Source of the DNA: JANQHS01 sp965227315
GTDB taxonomy: Bacteria; Bacteroidota; Bacteroidia; Cytophagales; CCMP332
Assembly: GCA_965227315.1 (NCBI GenBank)
Contig: OZ245737.1
Span: 1,426,001 to 1,490,000, forward strand
Length of the DNA stretch: 64,000 nt
Direction of reading: 5' to 3'
Under the pieces are notes generated by a model. That model worked only from the letters and a program-made list of their open reading frames with translations, was not told the DNA's origin and did not search any database. The position numbers and the translations under genes were made by a program. Below, one piece after another: positions 8,960-17,763 of the stretch. Each line of letters starts with the position of its first letter. Position 1 is the stretch's first letter.

Positions 8960-10072
8960 GTGAAGATTGCATTTTGCATAAACACGGCTTGGAACATCTA
9001 TAATTTCCGGAAAATCCTGATCGATCATTTTATCTCCCAAGGCCACGAAGTGATATGCATCGCACCAAAAGATGATTTCTCGGAAAAGCTTAAAGCCCTT
9101 GGATGCCGGGTTGTTGACATCAAACTCAACTCAAAGGGAAGCAACCCGGTCCAGGATCTCAATTTTGGGATCAAACTATCGCAGATTCTCAAGAAGGAAA
9201 AACCGGATGCCCTCCTGAGTTATACCATCAAACCCAATATTTACGGAAGTCTGTTTTCCGGGCTTCACAAGGTACCGGTCATTGCCAACGTATCCGGGCT
9301 GGGTACAACCTTCATTAGAGAGAACCTAACCTCCTTCTTTGCCAAGCTTCTTTACAGGATCAGCCTGAAAAGGGCTGCGGTAGTGTTCTTTCAAAACAGG
9401 GAAGATCTCGAGCTATTTTCCGATCTCGGACTTGTTCCCGCTGAGAAGGCTCGATTGATTCCTGGATCAGGTGTAGATACAAACCTATTCTCAGCTGAAG
9501 TCGTCCAAACAGAAAATAGTGGAGTCTTTACCTTCCTCATGCTTTCGAGGATTATTTACGATAAGGGGATCAGGGAATTGCTTGATGCATCCAAAACTCT
9601 TGCCGAGAAAAACAAGGATTTCAGGGTAATACTTTCGGGAAAAATAGAGGACGATGCCAGGCTTGGACCAACAAAAGAGGAATTCCTAAAATCCATTGAA
9701 AACAGTCCTGTTGAGTATAGACCGTTCAGCGAAAGAATCCGGGAGCTCGTTGCCGGATCAGATTGTGTCATCTTACCAAGCTACAGGGAGGGCCTGCCAA
9801 AATCCTTGTTGGAAGGAGCATCGATGCAAAAGCCATTGATCGCTACGGATGTACCGGGTTGCAGGGAGGTGGTAAAAGATGGCTTAAATGGTTTCCTTTG
9901 CAGGCCAATGGACCATCAATCCCTAGCGGAAGCGATGAAAAGGATTTTAGACACGCCAAGAGGAGAACTTGAAAACATGGGAAGTCATGGAAGAAGATTG
10001 GTGGTTGATCGATTCTCGAAAGACTTGGTGATCGAAGCGTATTCAAAGGCATTGGAAAAGGTACTCAATTAG
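8960..10072 (+). CDS. Glycosyltransferase family 4 protein
   Basis: A 370-residue GT-B glycosyltransferase. The N-terminal domain starts MKIAFCINTAWNIYNFRK and contains SYTIKPNIYGSL, typical of PglA/TuaC-like enzymes that add a hexose or HexNAc to a lipid-linked sugar. The C-terminal GT4 domain has MLSRIIYDKGIRELLDA and the donor-binding PSYREGLPKSLLEGASMQKP with the E-x7-E pattern. There are no membrane segments. It opens the exopolysaccharide operon, with rfbC 4 bp behind. Donor and acceptor are not determinable from sequence. Confidence 0.85.
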   Translation: MKIAFCINTAWNIYNFRKILIDHFISQGHEVICIAPKDDFSEKLKALGCRVVDIKLNSKGSNPVQDLNFGIKLSQILKKEKPDALLSYTIKPNIYGSLFSGLHKVPVIANVSGLGTTFIRENLTSFFAKLLYRISLKRAAVVFFQNREDLELFSDLGLVPAEKARLIPGSGVDTNLFSAEVVQTENSGVFTFLMLSRIIYDKGIRELLDASKTLAEKNKDFRVILSGKIEDDARLGPTKEEFLKSIENSPVEYRPFSERIRELVAGSDCVILPSYREGLPKSLLEGASMQKPLIATDVPGCREVVKDGLNGFLCRPMDHQSLAEAMKRILDTPRGELENMGSHGRRLVVDRFSKDLVIEAYSKALEKVLN

Positions 10073-10076
10073 CAAA

Positions 10077-10616
10077 ATGGAGATAAGGGAAACCAGATTA
10101 AAGGGATTGCTGGAAATAAAGCCTTCAGTGTTTCCGGACGATAGGGGAAGGTTCTTTGAAGCATGGAATGACCGCAGATTCAAGGAGCAGGGTTTGGATA
10201 TGAACTTTGTTCAGGATAATCACTCTTTCTCCAAAAAAGGCGTTCTCAGGGGGCTGCATTTGCAAAACCCTCCCTTTGAGCAAGGAAAGTTGGTTTTCGT
10301 CGTAAGTGGAAGAGCCATTGATGTTGCCGTTGATATCCGAAGAGATTCGCCCACCTATGGCCAGCATGAAAAATTCCTTTTGGATGGTGAAAAGTCGAAT
10401 ATGATCTATTTACCTCCAGGTTTTGCACATGGATTCCTGACATTGGAGGAAACCAATCTCACTTACAAATGCACCAATTATTACGACAAGAACTCGGAAA
10501 CCGGGATTCTCTGGAACAGCCCTGATCTGAATATTGATTGGGGTATGGAAAATCCCCTGATCTCTGAAAAAGACGCAGTTTTGCCTAAGTTTTCAGAATT
10601 TAAAAGTCTTTTCTGA
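10077..10616 (+). CDS. rfbC: dTDP-4-dehydrorhamnose 3,5-epimerase
   Basis: A 179-residue cupin enzyme of the RmlC family that epimerises dTDP-4-keto-6-deoxyglucose at C3 and C5 on the way to dTDP-L-rhamnose. RGLHLQNPPFEQGKLV carries the catalytic His and substrate-binding residues, followed by DVAVDIRRDSPTYG and PPGFAHGFLTL; the catalytic Tyr lies in TYKCTNYY. Length is typical. The partner genes rfbA, rfbB and rfbD are not in the window, so they must be elsewhere or the product is a different 6-deoxysugar. Its stop overlaps the next start (TGATG). Confidence 0.88.
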   Translation: MEIRETRLKGLLEIKPSVFPDDRGRFFEAWNDRRFKEQGLDMNFVQDNHSFSKKGVLRGLHLQNPPFEQGKLVFVVSGRAIDVAVDIRRDSPTYGQHEKFLLDGEKSNMIYLPPGFAHGFLTLEETNLTYKCTNYYDKNSETGILWNSPDLNIDWGMENPLISEKDAVLPKFSEFKSLF

Positions 10617-11407
10617 TGAGCCCGAAAACATATAGTACCCTTATTCTAATGGCCATATTGGCGCTCACTGGTTGCAAGACCTATAGGTCAAACATCATGT
10701 TCAAGACCAAGGATTACGAAAATGATGCTGCTGTGGAAGCGGCGATGAAAGAGGCCGAAAAGAATTACCGATATAAGGTCAATGATCGAATGACCCTGAG
10801 GGTGGAGACCAACGGGGGCGAGGCCCTGATCGATCCGAATCTGCAGATGAGAAGAGAACTTATCGGGACCGCTAATATCAACCAGGCCAATCAAAATGAA
10901 GATCAGGTGGATTACTTGATCCAACAGGACGGAAAAGCCAACCTTCCAATGATCGGCTTTGTGAAAATTGAGGGGCATACCATTCGCGAGGTAGATTCAA
11001 TTCTGGTTGGACATTACAGCAAGTTCTACGAAAAACCATTCGTAAAAACCAATGTTTCCAATCGCAGGGTTTTTGTATTCCTGGGACAAACAGCCCAGGT
11101 CGTTCCACTGAACAATGAAAATATGACGGTCATAGAGGTAATCGCCTCGGCCGGAGGAATGAATGACGATACCAAGGCCGAAAATATCCGTCTTATCAGA
11201 GGGGATCTGAGCAATCCCTATGTGGAAGTGATCGATCTGACCACAATACAGGGAATGCAAAGAGCAAACCTACAGGTCAGAGCAGAAGACATTGTATACG
11301 TTGAACCTATCAGAAGGGTAGCCAATGAAGCAATACGCGATGTCACCCCATTACTGACCTTCGCTACCAGTCTTCTGGCGATCGCAGTCATCATTTCGAC
11401 CCTTTAA
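10616..11407 (+). CDS. Wza-like polysaccharide export lipoprotein
   Basis: A 263-residue outer-membrane/periplasmic polysaccharide export protein. The signal peptide ends in a lipobox, LALTGC, with the lipidated Cys at 20. A Poly_export domain follows (RYKVNDRMTLRV through VDYLIQQDGKANLP), then an SLBB-like region (VFVFLGQ, VIEVIASAGGMNDDTKAENI). The last 20 or so residues are a hydrophobic C-terminal segment, as in Bacteroidota members. It probably forms the export channel with the BY-kinase co-polymerase encoded directly downstream, whose start overlaps this stop codon (TAATG). Confidence 0.87.
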   Translation: MSPKTYSTLILMAILALTGCKTYRSNIMFKTKDYENDAAVEAAMKEAEKNYRYKVNDRMTLRVETNGGEALIDPNLQMRRELIGTANINQANQNEDQVDYLIQQDGKANLPMIGFVKIEGHTIREVDSILVGHYSKFYEKPFVKTNVSNRRVFVFLGQTAQVVPLNNENMTVIEVIASAGGMNDDTKAENIRLIRGDLSNPYVEVIDLTTIQGMQRANLQVRAEDIVYVEPIRRVANEAIRDVTPLLTFATSLLAIAVIISTL

Positions 11408-13797
11408 TGAGTCCGCAACAAAACGAACATAGTGAACTGAAATCAGCACTCCCCGGAGAGGGCCTGGTGGGAGAGTTTGATATCTCGAAATTTCTCGAGA
11501 TCCTCCGAAACAGTTGGTGGGTGATCCTGATCCTCTTTTTTGCGGGGTTTGCTGGTTCTTATTTGTTTCTAAGATATACGGTCCCCCTTTTCGAGTCCTA
11601 TTCGATTCTCAAGCTGGATATCAAATCTGATTCCGGGGTTCTGGGATTGGAAACCTTCTCCGGTTCAAATAGAAGTTCTACGGTGCTGAGTGGCGAGGTT
11701 GAGCTGATCAAATCGGATCTCATCCATAATCTGGTCATCGATAATCTCAAGGACCTCGAGATCTCCTATTACTCTAAGGGAAAGATCAAAGATGAGGAGA
11801 GATTCAGAACCGCTCCTTTCAAGGTTGAGGTAATCAAGGCCAATGCCAGCCTGCACAATGTTCCTATCCATATCAAGATCATCGACAAAAACACATTCGA
11901 ACTGGAGTTGGAAAATGATGGTCGAACCCAGGATAACAGGTTCAGGTTCGGTGAACTGATCAAAAGTCAAAATGCGGAATTCAGAATAACAATTAAGGAC
12001 GTAGATCAGGAGCAATTCAATCTGGATGGGTACTATTTTATTCTGAACAGCAGAAATCATCTTTTGCGCTATATGAAGCAAAACCTGCAGGTTGGAGTTT
12101 TGAATCCTACCGCAAATACCATCAGCATTTCCTTTCAGGACCCAAACAGGTTCAAGGCAAAGGCGATCGTCAAAACAATAAATGCCGTCTACCTAAGTGA
12201 GACCCTGGCATTGAAAAAAAGGGCCTCATCCCAGACAATCAATTTTCTCAACTATCAATTGGCGAGGACAGACAGCCTGCTGGGCAATTCTGAAAAGGAG
12301 ATTGAAGATTTTATCAGGGAGCATAAAACCACCAATATCCTGGAAGAGGTCAACGAAGTAAATGTAGAGATCGAAGCTCTCAAGGATGAAATGGAAATGA
12401 CTCGCCTGGAGATCCGTTGGATCGACAATTTTGAACTCAAATTTTCGAACCAGGATTCTCTTGGCAACTATCTGGAGATCGGTTATTTCCCCAACGAACT
12501 TCTTCAGCAGGCATCTGCTGAATTATACCGGGCCAAGGAAGAGTTTAACAAGGTTCAATTCTCTTCCAAGGAATCAACCCTGATCTACCAATACAAAAAG
12601 GAAGGATATGCGAACTCGATCAGCCAGATGAAACTTCTGATCAAGGATGAAAGAAACAGGCTTATTGAAAAACTGGATATGCTGAGGAGGAAGTCCAGGG
12701 ATCTTGAAACTGAATTATCCACTTTGCCCGAAAGACGCACAGAGTACAACCGTCTAAAGCGCTATTATGACCTCAACGAAAAATTCTACCTGCTCTTAAT
12801 GGATAAAAAGGCGGAATATGGAATATCTGAGGCAGGCACTGTCCCCGAGTTCCAGATCCTTTCCCCGGCAAACTTGCCGACCAACAGGATTTCACCCCTG
12901 GCCTTGAACGTTTACGTTGCGGGAATGGGTATGGCGGTAGCTTTTAGCCTTCTGTTCGTGTTCTTCAAATTCCTTACCCACAACACCATCGATACCTTGG
13001 AAGAAGTCGAAAACATTGTCGACACCCCAATTATTGGAGCAGTGCCCAAGAGAAAAAGCATGGAGGGAAGTCACTCCCAATTGGTGATTCATCATAATCC
13101 CAAATCCGCGATCTCAGAAGCATTTCGGACCATTCGGACCAATATGGATTTCATCTCACCCAACGGAAATGATAAACTGATCTCCGTGACTTCAACGGTT
13201 TCCGGGGAAGGCAAAACCTTTGTCGCCGCAAACCTTGGCGGCATCATTTCAATGTCCAATAAAAAGGTGATCATTCTCGATCTGGATATGAGAAAACCAA
13301 AGGTTCACCTGGTCTTTGACGGGGACAATGGACTGGGAATGAGCAATATCCTGATCGGAAAAAACAGCTTTAGCGATTGTGTGAAAACCACCGAGCTTGA
13401 AAATCTCTTTTATATACCTTCCGGGCCCATTCCCCCAAATCCTTCCGAGTTGATCCTGCTTGAGTCATTTGACAAGCTTCTTGAAGATCTCGCTCAAGAA
13501 TTTGACATCATCATCATGGATTCTCCACCCGTAGGTCTTGTAACGGATGGGGTATTGTTGATGAAAAAAGCCAGTATTCCAATCTACGTTGTGAGAGCGG
13601 GTTTTACGAAAAAAGGATTCCACAGGGTAATCGAAAGTCTGACTGTACAAAATCATATTCGAAATCTTTCGATCATTTTCAACGGACAGAATATGAAACG
13701 GGGATCCAAATATGGCTATGGGTACGGATATGGATACGGAGCGGGTTATTATGAAGAGAAAAAAGAAAAAGCCGGGATATTTCGGCTCTTCGCCTGA
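11407..13797 (+). CDS. Polysaccharide co-polymerase / BY-type tyrosine kinase (Wzc-like)
   Basis: A 796-residue inner-membrane protein that sets chain length and couples it to autophosphorylation. An N-terminal Wzz domain has TM1 at about 35-55, followed by a long periplasmic coiled-coil region with the GNVR-type stretch and TM2 at about 499-523. The cytoplasmic BY-kinase domain shows Walker A SGEGKTF (about 598-605), Walker A' IILDLDMRKPK and Walker B FDIIIMDSPP. The C-terminus carries an alternating Tyr-Gly cluster (about 768-783) as autophosphorylation site. Unlike Gram-positive systems, kinase and membrane domain are fused. The neighbouring PHP phosphatase probably reverses the phosphorylation. 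Confidence 0.9.
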   Translation: MSPQQNEHSELKSALPGEGLVGEFDISKFLEILRNSWWVILILFFAGFAGSYLFLRYTVPLFESYSILKLDIKSDSGVLGLETFSGSNRSSTVLSGEVELIKSDLIHNLVIDNLKDLEISYYSKGKIKDEERFRTAPFKVEVIKANASLHNVPIHIKIIDKNTFELELENDGRTQDNRFRFGELIKSQNAEFRITIKDVDQEQFNLDGYYFILNSRNHLLRYMKQNLQVGVLNPTANTISISFQDPNRFKAKAIVKTINAVYLSETLALKKRASSQTINFLNYQLARTDSLLGNSEKEIEDFIREHKTTNILEEVNEVNVEIEALKDEMEMTRLEIRWIDNFELKFSNQDSLGNYLEIGYFPNELLQQASAELYRAKEEFNKVQFSSKESTLIYQYKKEGYANSISQMKLLIKDERNRLIEKLDMLRRKSRDLETELSTLPERRTEYNRLKRYYDLNEKFYLLLMDKKAEYGISEAGTVPEFQILSPANLPTNRISPLALNVYVAGMGMAVAFSLLFVFFKFLTHNTIDTLEEVENIVDTPIIGAVPKRKSMEGSHSQLVIHHNPKSAISEAFRTIRTNMDFISPNGNDKLISVTSTVSGEGKTFVAANLGGIISMSNKKVIILDLDMRKPKVHLVFDGDNGLGMSNILIGKNSFSDCVKTTELENLFYIPSGPIPPNPSELILLESFDKLLEDLAQEFDIIIMDSPPVGLVTDGVLLMKKASIPIYVVRAGFTKKGFHRVIESLTVQNHIRNLSIIFNGQNMKRGSKYGYGYGYGYGAGYYEEKKEKAGIFRLFA

Positions 13798-13802
13798 ATA
13801 TC

Positions 13803-14540
13803 ATGTTTGGCCTCTTTAAGAAAAACCACCAGCCTGATCTATTTCTTTCCTCTTTAAGAACGGATATCCATTCACACCTGATCCCCGGAATTGATGACGG
13901 CGTAAAATCCCTTGAAGAATCGATCCAGATCGCCCGCGGATTCAAGGATCTCGGCTATAGCCGTATTATCACAACACCTCACATTTATCCGGGTGTCTAT
14001 GATAATAACCCTGCCATTATCCGTACAGGACTCGAAAAGGTTCAGGAGTTCTACAAACAGGAAGGTTTGGATATCGAGATTTCAGCAGCTGCGGAATATT
14101 TTGTTGATGAACATTTGTTGGAATCTCTGAAGTCAAACAAAGAACTGATGACCTTCGGGAACGATCTCATCCTACTCGAAACAGGTTTTTACGAACCTCC
14201 GATGATCTTTGACGAGGTGATCTTCCTTTTGAGAAGTCGGCAGATCACCCCCGTCTTTGCACACCCCGAAAGGTATGTTTACATTCAGAACAAACCCGAA
14301 CTGGCAAAAACCTATTTGGAAAAGGGCATGCTCTTCCAACTCAACTTCCTTTCTCTTTCCGGATACTATTCCGGCAAAACAAAAAACATCGCGCTCGATT
14401 TTTTGAAGTCAGGCCATTACAGCTTAATAGGCTCGGATTGTCATAAACCGTTGCAACTGGAACTTCTTAAAGCTGCCCTGCCAAAGAAGGTGATCGACCT
14501 TCTAAACCAGTATTCATTCATGAACTCCGGACTTGAATGA
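13803..14540 (+). CDS. CpsB/CapC family PHP-type tyrosine-protein phosphatase
   Basis: A 245-residue manganese-dependent phosphatase of the CpsB/YwqE family. The metal-binding PHP motifs are present: TDIHSHLIPGIDDG near the N-terminus, TPHIYP, the Glu of AAAEYFVDEH, FAHPERY and SDCHKP near the end. It lies 5 bp after the BY-kinase gene, whose Tyr-rich tail is the obvious substrate; the kinase/phosphatase pair cycles during capsule or exopolysaccharide chain synthesis. Overlaps the next start by 4 bp (ATGA). Confidence 0.88.
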   Translation: MFGLFKKNHQPDLFLSSLRTDIHSHLIPGIDDGVKSLEESIQIARGFKDLGYSRIITTPHIYPGVYDNNPAIIRTGLEKVQEFYKQEGLDIEISAAAEYFVDEHLLESLKSNKELMTFGNDLILLETGFYEPPMIFDEVIFLLRSRQITPVFAHPERYVYIQNKPELAKTYLEKGMLFQLNFLSLSGYYSGKTKNIALDFLKSGHYSLIGSDCHKPLQLELLKAALPKKVIDLLNQYSFMNSGLE

Positions 14541-15526
14541 AAACCATACTGATCACAGGAGCAACGGGACTATTGGGGTCCTGGATTGCAAAAGACCTGG
14601 CAGAGCAGGGTTTCACGATCAAGGCTCAAAAAAGAGCGTCCAGCGAGATCCCCGCTTTGTTGAAAGGATCTGCGAACATCGAATTGGTGGATGGAGATAT
14701 TCTCGATCCCCTGCAAATGGAAAAACTACTGGAGGGCGTGGATATTGTAATTCATGCAGCGGCAGTCGTTTCTTTCAGGCCCTCGGAAAGAAAGAAGATG
14801 TACGAGGCGAATATCCTGGGAACTGAGATCCTTGTGGACCTGGCTTTGGACAAAGGAGTCGACTATTTCCTCCATATCAGCTCAGTAGCCGCGGTTGGGC
14901 GATCCATACAGACCGAGCTGATGAACGAAGAAACCCCCTGGGAAGATAATACTCTTACCTCCCACTACTCCCGAACCAAGTTCCTGGCAGAAAAAGAAGT
15001 CTGGAGAGCTTTCTCAGAAGGCCTTAGAGGATCGATCATCAACCCTTCAGTGATTCTTGGTCCGGCACCATGGGAGAGGTCAAGCGCGAAACTTCTGGGA
15101 TATGTATGGAAAAAAAGGAAATTTTTTCCAGGGGGATCGCTGAACGTAGTGGATGTCAGAGATGTGTCCTTGGCGATCAAAATATTGCTTGAAAAGAATA
15201 TCCATGGGCAGCGATTTATTCTCAATTCCGGGAAGATCGACTACGCTTCCTTCTTCAGGGATGTGGCTAGGCGGTTCAATGTCCCTGCCCCTTCCATTCA
15301 GCTTAACAAAGGAGTCCTGAAGGCAGCCAGGATCCCTGAGAATATCCTGACGAAGATCATCGGAAAAGATCCGCTCCTGACACGCGAAATGATCAATAAT
15401 TCATTTTCTTCGCACGAATTTTCCGCAGAGAAGTTTAAGAAAAGCTTTGGATTTACGTTTATACCTATAGATGAATCCATCGAATGGGCATGCCGGAAAA
15501 TGATGGAATTGAATGTGGATAAATAA
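14537..15526 (+). CDS. NAD-dependent epimerase/dehydratase family protein
   Basis: A 329-residue extended SDR enzyme. The nucleotide site is GATGLLGSWIA at residues 7-17, followed by VDGDILD and IHAAAVVSF. The active-site pair is YSRTKFLAEK (Tyr-x3-Lys), with SSVAAVGR carrying the Ser. The C-terminal half (ending in the actin-fold-like WACRKM region) resembles the dihydroflavonol-4-reductase-like subgroup rather than UDP-galactose epimerases. The product is unknown. Translational coupling to the phosphatase gene suggests a role linked to the polysaccharide, but this subgroup also occurs in unrelated contexts. Confidence 0.8.
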   Translation: MKTILITGATGLLGSWIAKDLAEQGFTIKAQKRASSEIPALLKGSANIELVDGDILDPLQMEKLLEGVDIVIHAAAVVSFRPSERKKMYEANILGTEILVDLALDKGVDYFLHISSVAAVGRSIQTELMNEETPWEDNTLTSHYSRTKFLAEKEVWRAFSEGLRGSIINPSVILGPAPWERSSAKLLGYVWKKRKFFPGGSLNVVDVRDVSLAIKILLEKNIHGQRFILNSGKIDYASFFRDVARRFNVPAPSIQLNKGVLKAARIPENILTKIIGKDPLLTREMINNSFSSHEFSAEKFKKSFGFTFIPIDESIEWACRKMMELNVDK

Positions 15527-15588
15527 ATAAGCACCGGATTTAGCCCGGTATCATTAATAATTATTTTGGAAAGAAAGAGTGAAGGGAA

Positions 15589-16995
15589 ATGGAATTTGAA
15601 GGACCAGAAAATAGTCGTGACCAGAAGCTCATCGTAGAGCTTTATGAAAAAGAACTTGGATCTGGCACAGTCCCGTTCTTTGATGTTTCAGAATTCGAAT
15701 CGATCGTGGCCTATTACCAAGGCATGGGGAAACTCAAAAAGGCCATCAAGGCAGGTCAAATTGGGCTTGAGCAACATCCTTTTTCCCTGGATCTGATGCT
15801 CTCGAATGCTCAACTCCTCGTCAGCGCCGGAGAGCAGAACAAGGCATTTGAGCTTCTTGAAAAGGCCGAAGGGCTTTACCCGAATGACCCGGATCTAATA
15901 TTTGTTTTTGGATCGATCCATCTCCAATCCAATAACAAGGCGAAGGCCAGGGAGTATTTTAAATCACTTGAATCCATCACCGACGAGCCGGACGAAACAT
16001 TTTTCAATATAGGCTTCGCTTATCAGATCAATAACTGCCCCGATGAGGCAATTGACTATTACAAAAGATCTTTGGAAGAAAATCCGGAGCACGAAGACGC
16101 TCTGGACGAACTGCTGTACAATCTGGAGGTCAATGAAAGACTAAAGGAGGAATTTCCATACTTTGAGAAGTTTGTCGAGGAAAATCCTTATTTGGGCTCA
16201 GCATGGTTCAATCTTGGTCTGGTTTTCAAAAGAATTGGACAACCGCTGAAAGCAAAGCAGGCCTTCGAGTATGCCTATCACCTTGACGTGGATAATACCG
16301 AAGCCCTTTTTCAATTGGGAGAGGTATTGATGAACCTCGGGCAGCACGAAAAAGCCTTGAAATGTTTCAAAAGGGTTTTGGAATCCGAGGAAGGGGACTA
16401 TGATTCCTACCTCAATATTGGGCATTGTTTTCTACAGCTATTTAAGTTCAACAAGGCCATCGATGCCTATAAGAAAGCCCATGTCATGGATCAGGGCCAG
16501 GGTGATCCGTGGTTTTTCATTGGCAAGATCATGGAAGCCCAGGAAAAATGGCTCGAAGCAGCTCATTTTTTCAGAAAGGGAAGCCAGGCAGAATCCGATA
16601 AGGACCATTATTGGTCTCATCTGGCGGCTGCTGAACATAAGCTCGGAAATTTTAATGCAGCCCAGGATGCTTACGAACAAGCATTGATCCTGAACCCTGA
16701 ATCACCGGCCAACTATCAAAATTTCGGGGAATTCTACCTGGATCAGGGATTGTATAAGGAAGCCACGGAGGTTCTCAAAAAAGGTTCATGGGAATTTCCC
16801 GAGGATCCAACACTTCAATATGAACTGGTCGTAGCACAATATAATGCCGGAGAAGCAAAAGAAGCCCTGCTAAATTTGCAAAATGCTCTTGCACTAAATT
16901 TTGATGAACACAAGATCCTGTTTAGGTTTTTTCCTGATCTGGAGGAAAATAGAGCCCTCAGTGAGATAATCAAAAAATACAAGGAAAAAGGATGA
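15589..16995 (+). CDS. Tetratricopeptide repeat protein
   Basis: A 468-residue soluble TPR protein with about ten degenerate 34-residue repeats; clear units include NIGFAYQINNCPDEAIDYYKRSL, LGLVFKRIGQPLKAKQAFEYA and LGEVLMNLGQHEKALKCFKRV, each quoted in part. No signal peptide or membrane segment, so cytoplasmic. It probably acts as a scaffold. The ATG at 15589 follows a 62-bp gap after the SDR gene. The stop overlaps the phosphosulfolactate synthase start by 4 bp; from memory, a TPR gene beside this synthase, DUF368 and aroE is a recurring arrangement in Bacteroidota. Confidence 0.85.
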   Translation: MEFEGPENSRDQKLIVELYEKELGSGTVPFFDVSEFESIVAYYQGMGKLKKAIKAGQIGLEQHPFSLDLMLSNAQLLVSAGEQNKAFELLEKAEGLYPNDPDLIFVFGSIHLQSNNKAKAREYFKSLESITDEPDETFFNIGFAYQINNCPDEAIDYYKRSLEENPEHEDALDELLYNLEVNERLKEEFPYFEKFVEENPYLGSAWFNLGLVFKRIGQPLKAKQAFEYAYHLDVDNTEALFQLGEVLMNLGQHEKALKCFKRVLESEEGDYDSYLNIGHCFLQLFKFNKAIDAYKKAHVMDQGQGDPWFFIGKIMEAQEKWLEAAHFFRKGSQAESDKDHYWSHLAAAEHKLGNFNAAQDAYEQALILNPESPANYQNFGEFYLDQGLYKEATEVLKKGSWEFPEDPTLQYELVVAQYNAGEAKEALLNLQNALALNFDEHKILFRFFPDLEENRALSEIIKKYKEKG

Positions 16996-17759
16996 ATTAC
17001 ACGCTGAAGAACATCCCTGAGAGAACCAAAAAGCCCAGGGATTATGGTTTTACCATGGCCATGGATAAAGGCCTGAGTACCAAGGAAGTTGAAAACTTCT
17101 TGGAGGTTTGTTCGGATCATGTAGATATCGTGAAATTAGGTTGGGCAACCTCATACGTCACACCGAATCTCAAGGAGAAGATCGAGGTATATCGCAGTTT
17201 TGATATCCCGGTGTATTTCGGAGGAACTCTTTTTGAGGCCTTCGCCATACGCGATCAGGTCGAAGACTATAAAAAGGTTCTCGATAAATACGATCTGAAA
17301 TACTGCGAGGTCTCCGATGGATCTATCGACCTGGATCATGGCAAAAAATGCGAATACATCGCCGAACTCTCAAAGCAGGTTACTGTGCTCTCTGAGGTTG
17401 GATCAAAAGATGCCGAGAAGATCATTCCCCCATATAAATGGATACAATTGATGCAGGAAGAGCTGGATGCCGGAGCCTGGAAAGTGATCGGAGAAGCAAG
17501 AGAAAGCGGAAATGTGGGACTGTTTCGTTCTACGGGTGAGGTCCGGTCCGGACTCGTACAGGAAATCCTTACAAAGATCCCTTTTGAAAAGATCATCTGG
17601 GAGGCGCCTCAAAAGGCCCAGCAGGTTTGGTTCATCAAACTTATAGGTTCAAATGTCAACCTTGGCAACATTGCTCCAAATGAGGTGATACCTCTTGAAA
17701 CCATCAGACTGGGGCTGAGAGGAGACACATTTAACGACTTCCTGAAGGAAGGCAACTAG
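16992..17759 (+). CDS. Phosphosulfolactate synthase family protein (ComA-like)
   Basis: A 255-residue TIM-barrel protein of the ComA family, which adds sulfite to phosphoenolpyruvate to make phosphosulfolactate, the first step of archaeal coenzyme M synthesis. Family blocks are visible: PRDYGFTMAMDKGLS, DIVKLGWATS, PVYFGGTLFEAF, YCEVSDGSI, VLSEVGSKD, KVIGEARESGNVGLF and IWEAPQKAQQVWFI, including the conserved Lys and Glu residues. Length is typical. Bacteroidota do not make coenzyme M as far as I know, so the physiological product is open; sulfolactate or sulfonolipid metabolism are candidates. Confidence 0.85.
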   Translation: MNYTLKNIPERTKKPRDYGFTMAMDKGLSTKEVENFLEVCSDHVDIVKLGWATSYVTPNLKEKIEVYRSFDIPVYFGGTLFEAFAIRDQVEDYKKVLDKYDLKYCEVSDGSIDLDHGKKCEYIAELSKQVTVLSEVGSKDAEKIIPPYKWIQLMQEELDAGAWKVIGEARESGNVGLFRSTGEVRSGLVQEILTKIPFEKIIWEAPQKAQQVWFIKLIGSNVNLGNIAPNEVIPLETIRLGLRGDTFNDFLKEGN

Positions 17760-17763
17760 ATCC

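Noticed and set aside
15530..15570. ACCGG/CCGGT hairpin after the SDR gene
   Set aside because: Five-bp stem with no T run; not convincing as a terminator or attenuator.
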